From Sphingobacterium pedocola (GTDB taxonomy: Bacteria > Bacteroidota > Bacteroidia > Sphingobacteriales > Sphingobacteriaceae), in the NCBI RefSeq assembly GCF_015209965.1, contig NZ_MU158690.1, positions 1-64,000 on the forward strand: a DNA stretch of 64,000 bases. Direction: 5' to 3'. The first letter of the stretch is position 1, and each line of letters begins with the position of its first letter. The position numbers were made by a program, and so were the translations under genes. Below are positions 1-7,005 of this stretch, one piece after another. The notes under the pieces were generated by a model. It did no database searches, had not been told where the DNA came from, and saw nothing but the letters and a program-made list of their open reading frames with translations.

Positions 1-415
1 TCCGCATCCGCATCGCGCTTCTGCTTTATCTATAGGCCTTACGGCCCTTGTTATCTCTTTTAAAACCCCTTCGTTTCCGACGGGACTGCAAAGGTAGAAA
101 TCTTTTTTAAACTTCCAAAATAAAAATTATCTTTTTTTTATTCCCTCCGTTTTTCAATCCATCAGAAACCAAAGTCCTTCGGCTTTCTATCCCTGATTTC
201 CCTGCTTTCAAACCCTTCCTCCCTTGCGGAGTGGTGCAAAGATAGGAACTTGAACACATTACTTCCAAGTAAACTAAACGTTATTTTTATAACTTTATTG
301 TAAACCACTGATGCATTGATCAATAATTTTATATTTTCATCTTCTCCCCGCAAGCTTACATCGCTAAAACCCCCGATGTACGATCACATCGGGGGTTTTC
401 TATTAAATGGAGCTG
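1..415. other. Intergenic stretch, no convincing gene
   Basis: Nothing gene-like was found in this AT-rich stretch; short ORFs here have no recognisable features. The only clear element is the bidirectional terminator at 366-399. The first bases may be the flank of a gene outside the window. Confidence 0.5.
366..399 (-). terminator. Rho-independent terminator
   Basis: A perfect 14-bp stem (AAAACCCCCGATGT / ACATCGGGGGTTTT) closes a 6-nt loop, with A and T tracts on its two sides, so it could work on both strands. It lies just past the 3' end of the minus-strand gene that stops at 416 and probably ends that operon. Confidence 0.85.
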
Positions 416-586
416 CTAGCGCCGCCGTCGCTTACCATCCAGCAATCTACTCACAAGGTAACTTACTGCCGCACCAATTACAGCCATCAGCACCGTATGA
501 AATAAATTGGACCAGTCGAAGTTATTCAAGATTGAGCAGCACGTACCGCCAAGCGTACCCGCCTGCACATTATTCAGCTGCCTCAT
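416..586 (-). CDS. Small single-span membrane protein (56 aa)
   Basis: The protein has a short polar N-terminus, one hydrophobic segment around residues 28-46 (TVLMAVIGAAVSYLVSRLL) and a strongly basic tail (DGKRRRR). The start at 586 is chosen because its ATG overlaps the TGA of the upstream gene (ATGA), implying translational coupling; an ATG at 613 is possible. It is the last gene of a minus-strand cassette that includes a DUF5675 protein, followed by a strong terminator. The size and topology would fit a holin-like or membrane-anchoring protein of a phage-derived cassette, but this is inference. Confidence 0.6.
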   Translation of the reverse strand: MRQLNNVQAGTLGGTCCSILNNFDWSNLFHTVLMAVIGAAVSYLVSRLLDGKRRRR

Positions 587-891
587 CGCTCCGCTCCTCC
601 ATCGTCGTCGCACGTTCCTTCGGCATTCATCTTTAATCCGTGATCCTTATTCTTTGATCCTCCATTGTCACCGATGTCGGCAATGTCTGCAACATCTTTT
701 TCCTGATCCCGGATTTCTGCTTCCCGATCCCCAGTTCCCGATCCCTGCTTCCCATCATCCAGTACAGATTCGATAATCCCCAGCCCCACGGCTACGTATT
801 TTAAAATGTTCAATGCCTTCCCCGGCAATTTAATTGGTGCCAGCAGTACCACCTGCAGTGCCTGGCTTATTTTGTTTATAATGCTACGCAT
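583..891 (-). CDS. Hypothetical protein, hydrophobic N-terminal half, acidic tail
   Basis: This is a 102-residue protein. Residues 1-42 are amphipathic/hydrophobic (ALQVVLLAPIKLPGKALNIL, then YVAVGLGIIESVL). The rest is low-complexity, rich in D, E, G and K. I do not recognise the family. It overlaps the next gene by ATGA and lies downstream of the DUF5675 gene on the same strand, so it is probably part of the same transcript. Confidence 0.5.
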   Translation of the reverse strand: MRSIINKISQALQVVLLAPIKLPGKALNILKYVAVGLGIIESVLDDGKQGSGTGDREAEIRDQEKDVADIADIGDNGGSKNKDHGLKMNAEGTCDDDGGAER

Positions 892-928
892 AGTATTAAG
901 TATTAAGTAATGAGTATTAAGTATTGAG
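892..928. repeat. Degenerate short direct repeats (GTATTAAGTA)
   Basis: The stretch repeats variants of AGTATTAAGTA / AGTAATGAGTA about four times. It sits in the gap between two minus-strand genes and looks like simple-sequence expansion with no coding role. Confidence 0.5.
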
Positions 929-978
929 ACCTTGGATTTGAGATGTGAGATATGAGAACCTAGTCACTAACTCCTCGA

Positions 979-1010
979 AGATCGCCACGTCGTTCCTCCT
1001 CGCGATGACG
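979..1010 (-). repeat. REP-like dispersed element, copy 1
   Basis: Read on the minus strand, the element starts CGTCATCGCGAGGAGG and ends TGGCGATCT. The same end motifs enclose a similar sequence at 13125-13157. This resembles the common intergenic CGTCATTGCGAG...GCAATCT palindromic repeats of Bacteroidota. It lies between genes and is not coding. Confidence 0.6.
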
Positions 1011-1046
1011 CGAAAAACAGCCTAGTCACGAATCACCAGTCACGAT

Positions 1047-1493
1047 TCACGGGTTACCAATCTCGATCCAAGCCCCACCCCGTGCTACCGCATCCACCAG
1101 CAAGGCATACAATCGCTTATAAGCTTTCGCTGATTTCTGCAGAAAATAATCGCCGTCCTCATCTTTTTTGTAATGATCACCGACCAGCAAACATCCTGAG
1201 GTATCACCGATATTATTTCCGATATGTATATACACATAAGAAAAGTTCGGGATGTTGCTTATCTCGATCATACCCCGGTGCAGATTCGGATACCGCTTCT
1301 TGTAACGTCCATTCATACCACCATGCGTATTCAGCCCCAATTTATATCGACCGGCCGGTATGGCCGTGCTGCCTTTGATCTTCACTTCGCGGATCAGATC
1401 CTCCAGCCCATAGCAGATGAACCTGCCATCGATATAGCATTCGGACAGGGTACTCTCCTTCCCCTGCCGAATACGTTTTACAACGATTGTCAT
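1047..1493 (-). CDS. DUF5675 family protein
   Basis: This 148-residue protein matches the DUF5675 pattern as I know it: an N-terminal strand with an FTLE-like stretch (residues 25-35, RFICYGLEDL), a PAGRYKL motif near residue 45, the IHIGN motif near 90, and a GCLLVG motif at about 99-104. DUF5675 proteins are small single-domain proteins found in Bacteroidota phage-like and tail-like cassettes; the biochemical role is unsettled, with a cell-wall-related function often suspected. Its ATG overlaps the TGA of the FN3 gene upstream, so the two are translationally coupled. Confidence 0.8.
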   Translation of the reverse strand: MTIVVKRIRQGKESTLSECYIDGRFICYGLEDLIREVKIKGSTAIPAGRYKLGLNTHGGMNGRYKKRYPNLHRGMIEISNIPNFSYVYIHIGNNIGDTSGCLLVGDHYKKDEDGDYFLQKSAKAYKRLYALLVDAVARGGAWIEIGNP

Positions 1494-2122
1494 CAGCGAA
1501 CCAGTAACGTTGCTGTCTGGCTCCAGTCGCCAGCCCCCTTGGTATTCACCGCGCGTACCCTTACTTCATAATACTGTCCGGGTTCCAGTGGCGCAATGAT
1601 GTTGTTACGCGAAGAGCTCGTCGTGAGGCGGTCGCTCCATGGCGCTTCGGGTACTTGTACCTTGCGGTAGCTGTACTCATACATACGTACCTTGGACTGC
1701 GCATTAAAGTCTACCCGCATCTGTCCGGACTGCCGTCCGTCCGTAGCCTTCACGTTGTCTACCACAAACGGAACCGTACTGGCCACCGCGGGAGCGTTGG
1801 TCGGGAAGCCCGAGCTGAGCAGGGTCGATAGATGACCGTCTGCTATTCCGTTCACATAATAGCCCAGTTTTTGTAACGCCTGCGCCAATGGGTCGAAACT
1901 TTCATCCTTGATCGCCGTATCCTCGGGCGATCCGCGTTTGCGTGCTGCAGCCAACTTCGCGCTAAAATCATCCAGCAGCAACTGTACATCTGCCAGATCC
2001 GGTGTGGGCGTAGGGAAGTTCGCATTTCCCGTCATCGCGTTAACAATCGTTGTCGCCGCGATCAGTAGCTCGTCGTCTTTCATACTTCCGAAGCCGATGA
2101 GTGCTTTCATTTTTGTTGCCAT
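1493..2122 (-). CDS. Fibronectin type III domain protein
   Basis: The 209-residue product has a helical N-terminal half (residues 1-95) and a C-terminal fibronectin type III-like beta domain (about 115-209, ending in EPGQYYEVRVRAVNTKGAGD and a W-S-Q strand). The start at 2122 (MATKMKALIGF) is preferred over the longer reading frame. The residues upstream of it come from a region without coding character, and an A-rich AAGAAA tract sits just upstream of this ATG. It is coupled to the DUF5675 gene by ATGA. No signal peptide is seen. It may be a surface-binding or tail-associated protein of a small cassette; this is inference. Confidence 0.7.
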   Translation of the reverse strand: MATKMKALIGFGSMKDDELLIAATTIVNAMTGNANFPTPTPDLADVQLLLDDFSAKLAAARKRGSPEDTAIKDESFDPLAQALQKLGYYVNGIADGHLSTLLSSGFPTNAPAVASTVPFVVDNVKATDGRQSGQMRVDFNAQSKVRMYEYSYRKVQVPEAPWSDRLTTSSSRNNIIAPLEPGQYYEVRVRAVNTKGAGDWSQTATLLVR

Positions 2123-2199
2123 TTTTTCTTTATTTAATGTTAAGTGCTTAAGGCGGTAAGCTATAGGCCCTAAGCGGTTACTGAATCCTGTCCCTGATA

Positions 2200-2634
2200 T
2201 CAACGAACATGACAAACATAGCCTGAGGGGCAGGGCGAAATGAAAAAATGAACGCGAAAGGACGTGAAAGAACAAAAACAGGCGTTTATTGGCCGTTTTT
2301 CGTCAATTGATGGTGCAGTGAAATCGAACCGGAGCCAGCAAATGGCCATTTCCCTGTACAAGTTGTTGGTTTCGCTGTACAGAATGTTCAAAGACTCGTA
2401 CAAGTGTGACAACATTTTGTACAAAATATTCAGGAACCTGTACAGGTTGTTCAGCAACTTGTACAGAATATTCAACATTTTGTACAAAACATCGCTGTCT
2501 TTGTACAAAAAGCAGAAACTACTGTACAAAGAGTTAAACATCTTGTACAAACTTTCAAACTTCTTGTACAAAGTTTTAAAAGTTTTGTACATATTTATCA
2601 CAGACCTGTACAGATCTGTCAACTTTTTGTACAA
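2200..2634 (-). CDS. Heptad-repeat ORF across the TGTACA array (doubtful)
   Basis: A 144-codon open frame reads through the 21-bp array and gives repeats of LYK/LYR followed by four variable residues. The plus strand (2264-2722) is also open and encodes an almost mirror-image protein, because the repeat core TGTACA is a palindrome and encodes L-Y on both strands. The minus frame is co-directional with its neighbours, which slightly favours it. No recognisable domain lies outside the repeat. Openness on both strands is expected from the repeat itself, so coding status is uncertain. Confidence 0.25.
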   Translation of the reverse strand: MYKKLTDLYRSVINMYKTFKTLYKKFESLYKMFNSLYSSFCFLYKDSDVLYKMLNILYKLLNNLYRFLNILYKMLSHLYESLNILYSETNNLYREMAICWLRFDFTAPSIDEKRPINACFCSFTSFRVHFFISPCPSGYVCHVR

Positions 2635-2669
2635 CTGTTTGACAAACCTGTACGGGGAAATGGCAATTT
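2340..2669. repeat. 21-bp tandem array of TGTACA palindromes bounded by inverted repeats
   Basis: Fifteen units occur at an exact 21-bp period, with the core hexamer starting at 2355, 2376, 2397 and so on to 2649. Thirteen cores are perfect TGTACA; the third is CGTACA and the last TGTACG, and a decayed sixteenth (TGCATA) follows at 2670. Between cores the bases vary but tend to AAA..TT.AAC. The array is enclosed by a 20-bp inverted repeat (2340-2359 against 2650-2669, 18 of 20 matching) built on AAATGGCCATTTCCC. A spacing of 21 bp is two helical turns. Confidence 0.9.
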
Positions 2670-2689
2670 TGCATAAAAAGCCAGGCGTT

Positions 2690-3055
2690 CTAGATGCGTC
2701 CCTTACGTCTGCTTTCCTCTAGCGCTTTGACCAGGTCGCGTCCAAAATACCAGTCGATCTTTTCAAAGCCCATCGGTTGCAGATAGCCTTCCTTTACATA
2801 ACGTCTGTAGGTAGAGTCTTTGATGTTCAGCTTGTCCATCACCTGGTTCTTGTCCAGTAAGGGCTGCTCCAGCAGATGTATAAGTTCCTTATTCAGAAGG
2901 TTATTGACCGACAGCTGCACGTCGTGCAGATCGGCCAGCCCTCGGTTAAGCGCAACCAGCGATTCCTGCTGCTTTTTTAAGATCTGGTTCTGCTGCTCGA
3001 GCAATTGGTTGGTCCTGACCGTGTGTTCGATCAGTTGTTGGAAGTATTTTTCCAT
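2690..3055 (-). CDS. Helix-turn-helix (MerR/excisionase-like) protein with coiled-coil N-terminus
   Basis: The 121-residue protein begins with a long amphipathic helix (about residues 1-65, rich in Q, L and E, for example LLEQQNQILKKQQESL). It ends in a winged-helix-like segment (about 70-115: LLDKNQVMDKLNIKDSTYRR followed by YVKEGYLQP and a YFGRDLVKAL wing). This resembles excisionase/MerR-type DNA-binding domains of Bacteroidota mobile cassettes. It lies immediately upstream, on the same strand, of the TGTACA array, so binding to that array is an attractive but unproven idea. Confidence 0.65.
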   Translation of the reverse strand: MEKYFQQLIEHTVRTNQLLEQQNQILKKQQESLVALNRGLADLHDVQLSVNNLLNKELIHLLEQPLLDKNQVMDKLNIKDSTYRRYVKEGYLQPMGFEKIDWYFGRDLVKALEESRRKGRI

Positions 3056-3292
3056 GTTGATAGGGGGATGTGCTCCGGAGCCTATCCCGGAGCACGCTCG
3101 TTACTCCTCAACCTGTCAGCGATGCTCACTAAAACTTCCATTTTAATAATACCCTCACAGAAGTAGATAACGAACATGGAAGCTCAAAAGAACGTACCTT
3201 TGGCTACTTATCGGCAAAAAACGAGCAGAACTGGTTCCTAAGCGGCTATAAACTTAGTTGCTTGACCCCTAAATTTATCTGGCATCTACATC

Positions 3293-4303
3293 TTAATCAT
3301 AGGTCTGTATATATAGCTTATGGGCGATATCGTTGGACAGCTCGATCCGTTGTCTAATTTCCTGATCGATCAACTGTAGTTTTGGCAACGGTGCCGTGCC
3401 GAGCAGCGATGACTTTTCAGTTATGCTACGGAAGGACGCTTCCTGCTCCTGCACAAATGAGCGGTCGGAAGTTGCGATACTGTTGATCTTATGCAGTTTG
3501 ATCACCGCTGTACTATCTTCATCGCTTTTTAGCAACATGCGTCCGCCCCCGATATGGGTTCTGGTGTAGAAGAGATCAAAATATTGACCGTTCGGTTTAC
3601 GCCTTGTCGATACCCAGTCCAGTTGATTTTTCCAGATCTGCGCGACCTGATCATGAAGTAACCCGATAACTTCCTTTTCACGGAATACCTTATACTCGAT
3701 ATAGAGCTGCAGTTCATAGAGCATGGAATCAATGGTTGACGGGGACCAGATCTCCTGTGATGGAATTTCCATATATGCTGCGTAGATACTTTCAAACTCA
3801 GCCGTAAAGTCCATCTCTTCCATATCCTTTACAAAATCTTCATAGAACATCAAAGGTCGCTCCCTATCCGTCTGATTTTCCATCGCCCAGGTAAAAAGTT
3901 TGAAATAGATCAGTTCCTTATGGGGCATAAAATGAAAAATAGGAATCTCATCGGCGAGGAAGAGCATCTCGGCGCGTATTTTTTTAGCAAATAACCGTAT
4001 ACTCACCGCCAGTCTATTTAAGTATTCACGGTATCCCTTTTCCCTAAAATCCTTTAAACTGATATAGGAAAACCCAAGAAGTCCCGTTTTGTTTACAAAA
4101 AGATCCTGCACAGGCAGGCCGAAATGTTCGATAATCTTGGCAGCATCCTCAAACTTTAACCAACTGTTTCCTTGCCGAAGGGAATAAACACTTTTATAAC
4201 TCATAAAAAGCAATCCTTCCAGTTCTTTATACACATGGCTGCCGATCACTTTTTCAAGTGACTGGAACAGGTTACGCTGGTACTTCTTTTTTTCTTCTTT
4301 CAT
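3293..4303 (-). CDS. Helix-turn-helix regulator, Bacteroidota-specific type
   Basis: This is a 336-residue soluble protein with no signal peptide. Residues 20-75 look like a lambda-repressor-type HTH (a helix, then SYKSVYSLRQGNSWLKFEDA and an AAKIIEHFGL helix). The remaining 260 residues are alpha-helical with many aromatic residues (IPIFHFMPHKELIYFKLFTW) and no enzymatic motif. Similar proteins in Bacteroidota are annotated only as HTH or BetR-like transcriptional regulators. It is divergent from the avrD-like gene across a 321-bp gap, so it may regulate that pair and itself. Confidence 0.55.
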   Translation of the reverse strand: MKEEKKKYQRNLFQSLEKVIGSHVYKELEGLLFMSYKSVYSLRQGNSWLKFEDAAKIIEHFGLPVQDLFVNKTGLLGFSYISLKDFREKGYREYLNRLAVSIRLFAKKIRAEMLFLADEIPIFHFMPHKELIYFKLFTWAMENQTDRERPLMFYEDFVKDMEEMDFTAEFESIYAAYMEIPSQEIWSPSTIDSMLYELQLYIEYKVFREKEVIGLLHDQVAQIWKNQLDWVSTRRKPNGQYFDLFYTRTHIGGGRMLLKSDEDSTAVIKLHKINSIATSDRSFVQEQEASFRSITEKSSLLGTAPLPKLQLIDQEIRQRIELSNDIAHKLYIQTYD

Positions 4304-4624
4304 AGTTAATTGTTTAGTAAATTATCTTAAATAGGCTTATAATTTGTAATCCCAAATTTGATTACGAACAAATATAACCAAGTTCATTCCCCGACAGTTC
4401 CCCTTTACCCATCTTTTTTCGTCCTCTCGTTTAAAAAATTTCCCATAAACGGATAGATATTACACTTGATACACATGAAGCTTCCGTTTTTCGGGAGACT
4501 TGTATCTAGAGCATCACAAAATCTTACTAAAAAGGTAAACATCCGGCTGTGGAGGCCAAAAATCCACATTTCCGGTATGCACCCAGCTTTATACCTTCGT
4601 CTATACAATTAAATTCTTAAGTAT
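4304..4624. other. Divergent intergenic region with a small inverted repeat
   Basis: This gap separates the HTH regulator (minus) from the avrD-like operon (plus). An inverted repeat GTAATC (4346-4351) / GATTAC (4360-4365) lies about 45 bp upstream of the regulator start and could be an operator. A minus-strand 67-codon frame at 4405-4608 has no recognisable features and is not called. Confidence 0.35.
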
Positions 4625-5566
4625 ATGCGCAAACAATTCCAACACATTGACCAGGTCCTCGGAAACAGCAGTGTCCGATATTTCGCCGAAGGCTATCGTT
4701 ATTACGACATTCAGGTGCACGAGGGAATTTTAAAAGACAGAGAGCTGGCAGGCCAGGTTTCCTTTAACTACTGCGGGCCGGAGCGCCCGAGGGGCGAGGA
4801 GGTGCATGTCGGCAGCATTGAATTTACGGCCCTGGCACTGCAACTCGCGAGTCATGCACTTTATCTGATGATAGGCCTGAGTAATGAGCAGATCAGCAGC
4901 GCTGCCCTCAGCGACCTGCATATCAAACTGCGCAGTCCGCAGTACCTTATGGCTACTTCCTACCGTGTCAAGGTTGTTTCCAGTACACAAAGCGCTGAAA
5001 GTGTGCCGGGAACCCGCAGCACCTTTGCTATTACAATCGGCACACAGAATAGTATCCTAATTGCCATAGATCACCAGCGTCCCTATTACCGCTATCTCGA
5101 TCCCCAACAGCGGCTTTGTCTCGACTGCGAACAGTTATATTCCTCGGGCTATAAAAACCGGGAAATCCATATCGAAAAGGTAAATCTCATTACGGAACAG
5201 AACCGTGCAAGTGCCTATATCCGCAGCATAGTTACCGAAGGCAGCCCAATGGAAAAGGGTATCGGATCTACCCGTCATATGTGGTTGCCTACCGACGCCC
5301 TTATTGTATTCGGACAATTGATGCAGGCCTTACTTTTCACGCAGCTGGGAATAGACCGTCTCCGCTGTCCGAATATCTGGCTGCGGCAGCTGACACTCGC
5401 AAGCGGCCGTCCGATATTTGAAGATCACTGTGATGGAGCTATCCTGTTCCACGACAGCCGTGAGGTGAACAGGGAAAACCAGAAATGGCAGCTCATCTCG
5501 CTCAGCGGGACCGTCGGTAATTATCGCGGGAAGTTTCAAGTAGGATTTCAAAAAATAGAATCATGA
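4625..5566 (+). CDS. AvrD-like protein (syringolide/butyrolactone-type signal biosynthesis family)
   Basis: The 313-residue protein opens with the pattern I associate with AvrD: an I-D-x-V-L-G motif (HIDQVLGNSSVRYFAEGYRY), then a region with the helix IEFTALALQLASHALYLMIG (residues 61-80). Pseudomonas syringae AvrD is about this length and directs synthesis of syringolides, lactone glycolipids sensed by plants; a similar role in making a small lactone would be the family-level expectation. It has no signal peptide, so it is cytosolic. Its stop overlaps the start of a P-loop gene (ATGA). Family assignment is from memory of the motif, not a search; another double-hotdog AfsA-like enzyme is the main alternative. 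Confidence 0.6.
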   Translation: MRKQFQHIDQVLGNSSVRYFAEGYRYYDIQVHEGILKDRELAGQVSFNYCGPERPRGEEVHVGSIEFTALALQLASHALYLMIGLSNEQISSAALSDLHIKLRSPQYLMATSYRVKVVSSTQSAESVPGTRSTFAITIGTQNSILIAIDHQRPYYRYLDPQQRLCLDCEQLYSSGYKNREIHIEKVNLITEQNRASAYIRSIVTEGSPMEKGIGSTRHMWLPTDALIVFGQLMQALLFTQLGIDRLRCPNIWLRQLTLASGRPIFEDHCDGAILFHDSREVNRENQKWQLISLSGTVGNYRGKFQVGFQKIES

Positions 5567-6279
5567 AGAAAATTGTTATAAGCGGCACCTATTGCACCGG
5601 CAAGACCACGCTCGCACTTGCGCTTTCGCTGGCCAGCGGTATACCTGCTACCCACGCACTTACCATGCGCGAGATACTCCCTATGCTTTACCCGGGGAAA
5701 ACCCTCCGGCAGTGCACTCCTGTCGAACTCATAACGTTGGGCATGAAACGGTTTGGGGAACGCATCGAAAGCGAGTCAGATCTACCGCATGGGTTTATTT
5801 CGGACGGATGCCCCATACAGGAGTGGCTGTATGGCAGTACACGACTGATCACCGGAGCCTATCCGGATGAGAAACCCTGGAAGATGAAATTCCGGCAACT
5901 ATTAAACCCGGGTAGATACCGTGATTTTCAAAAACTGTTATCGGGATTTGAAGGCATGGCCAAGGAATACACCTGTGGTCATTACGACCAATTTATCCAT
6001 CTACCGGTAGAATTTGATTTTGTACCAGACGGACACCGGCCTACTTCCGAGCGGTTTCGGCAGGAATCCGAGAAGCGTCTGCTTAAGACATATGATGAGC
6101 TACTGATAGAACCTGAGGTTATCCGCGGCAACCATATGCAGCGGTTGCAGCAGGCCGTGGATATACTGGGGATCACACCCCAGATGTCGCTTGAGCAGTG
6201 TGTATTACAGGCTGAATTTAAACGTTCTAACCGCTTTGACAGTGTCCGGCTGGAAACTCGAAATAACAAGCGCCCCTAA
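5563..6279 (+). CDS. P-loop ATPase/kinase-like protein (AAA_28/NadR-kinase type)
   Basis: The 238-residue protein starts directly with a Walker A loop (GTYCTGKTT, residues 8-16). An F-I-S-D-G (about 86-90) is a likely Walker B/substrate-binding strand, followed by basic helices. The layout is that of small single-domain kinases or ATPases such as the NadR C-terminal domain. It is translationally coupled (ATGA) to the AvrD-like gene, suggesting it phosphorylates or activates a substrate in the same pathway. That link is inferred only from coupling. Confidence 0.65.
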   Translation: MKKIVISGTYCTGKTTLALALSLASGIPATHALTMREILPMLYPGKTLRQCTPVELITLGMKRFGERIESESDLPHGFISDGCPIQEWLYGSTRLITGAYPDEKPWKMKFRQLLNPGRYRDFQKLLSGFEGMAKEYTCGHYDQFIHLPVEFDFVPDGHRPTSERFRQESEKRLLKTYDELLIEPEVIRGNHMQRLQQAVDILGITPQMSLEQCVLQAEFKRSNRFDSVRLETRNNKRP

Positions 6280-6718
6280 TTTATCAGTATAGATTCTCCC
6301 TATGGATCGGGCACGGCCAGCGGGGAGATTATTATACGATTATCTCATAAACAAAGGTATATATGAACGCACGAAGCACTATTTTAAGGTTCCTACCGCA
6401 GCAACTGCCAGCAAAAGACGACAGCTACAGCATCGGCCGATTGCCGATCAGCTACCTCCCCATAGGGGGCAGGCAAGCGCTCGCGGATAGCGGTTTTAAG
6501 AAAGTCGCTTTTTGCACGGGCCCTGCGCTATGGCGCTGGCGTAAGTTCGCGCTCTTCCCCCCGCTGGGGTTGTAGGGGAAAATAAAATGGTTGGCCAAAT
6601 AAGGAGTCCTGATGCCGAAACCAAAACAACCCTCTATGTGAGGGCCGGGGCCATCAAACCGAAAGGGACGATGTGATCAATTATAGTGAATTATGATAGT
6701 TAAAGATCGGAGGTCAAA
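6280..6718. other. Intergenic stretch, possible mobile-element remnant
   Basis: The 6480-6600 part is GC-rich (CGCTATGGCGCTGGCGTAAG) and unlike the flanking AT-rich DNA. Short plus-strand frames here show no domain. The style recalls degraded conjugative-transposon DNA, but I cannot support a gene. A strong GGAGG (6709-6713) at its right end belongs to the next gene. Confidence 0.35.
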
Positions 6719-6940
6719 ATGGCTTGGTTTCAATTGAATCCTAGCGGTGATCCTACGCAACCTAATGACTATTCGTCAAATCCATCACCAACCTGCGACG
6801 GTACAGACCAAATCTGTGCGGTTCAGGCAGAAGATGATGGAACTGGACATCCAGTATTGACAGAGCCTTTGAAAGATGAAATGATTCAGGCTCTTCAATT
6901 TGGGAACCCATCGACGAATGTCCAATTACGGGATGCATAA
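6719..6940 (+). CDS. Small hypothetical protein (73 aa)
   Basis: The start is supported by GGAGG six bases upstream of the ATG, which is unusually strong for Bacteroidota. The product is acidic, has two cysteines (residues 25 and 32, SPTCDGTDQICAVQAEDD), and lacks a signal peptide or membrane span. I recall similar short proteins (MAWFxLNPSG...CAIQAED) in Sphingobacteriaceae near SusC/SusD/TlpA genes, usually carrying an N-terminal signal that is absent here. It is convergent with the TlpA-like gene and followed by a terminator. Function unknown. Confidence 0.7.
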   Translation: MAWFQLNPSGDPTQPNDYSSNPSPTCDGTDQICAVQAEDDGTGHPVLTEPLKDEMIQALQFGNPSTNVQLRDA

Positions 6941-6967
6941 GGATTAGCGTAAACATATAATTTTTGA

Positions 6968-6993
6968 AAGGGGTTAGGTAACGCTAACCCCTT
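6968..6993. terminator. Bidirectional terminator hairpin
   Basis: The 10-bp stem AAGGGGTTAG / CTAACCCCTT closes a 6-nt loop. It lies between the convergent small gene (plus) and the TlpA-like gene (minus), so it can serve both. Confidence 0.8.
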
Positions 6994-7005
6994 ATTGTTT
7001 GTATC

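Noticed and set aside
2340..2669. CRISPR array
   Set aside because: Repeats are only 21 bp with no separate spacers, the core is a palindrome, and no cas genes are nearby.
2264..2722. Plus-strand heptad-repeat gene
   Set aside because: Its openness follows from the palindromic repeat, it overlaps the HTH gene at its 3' end, and it runs against the direction of all neighbours.
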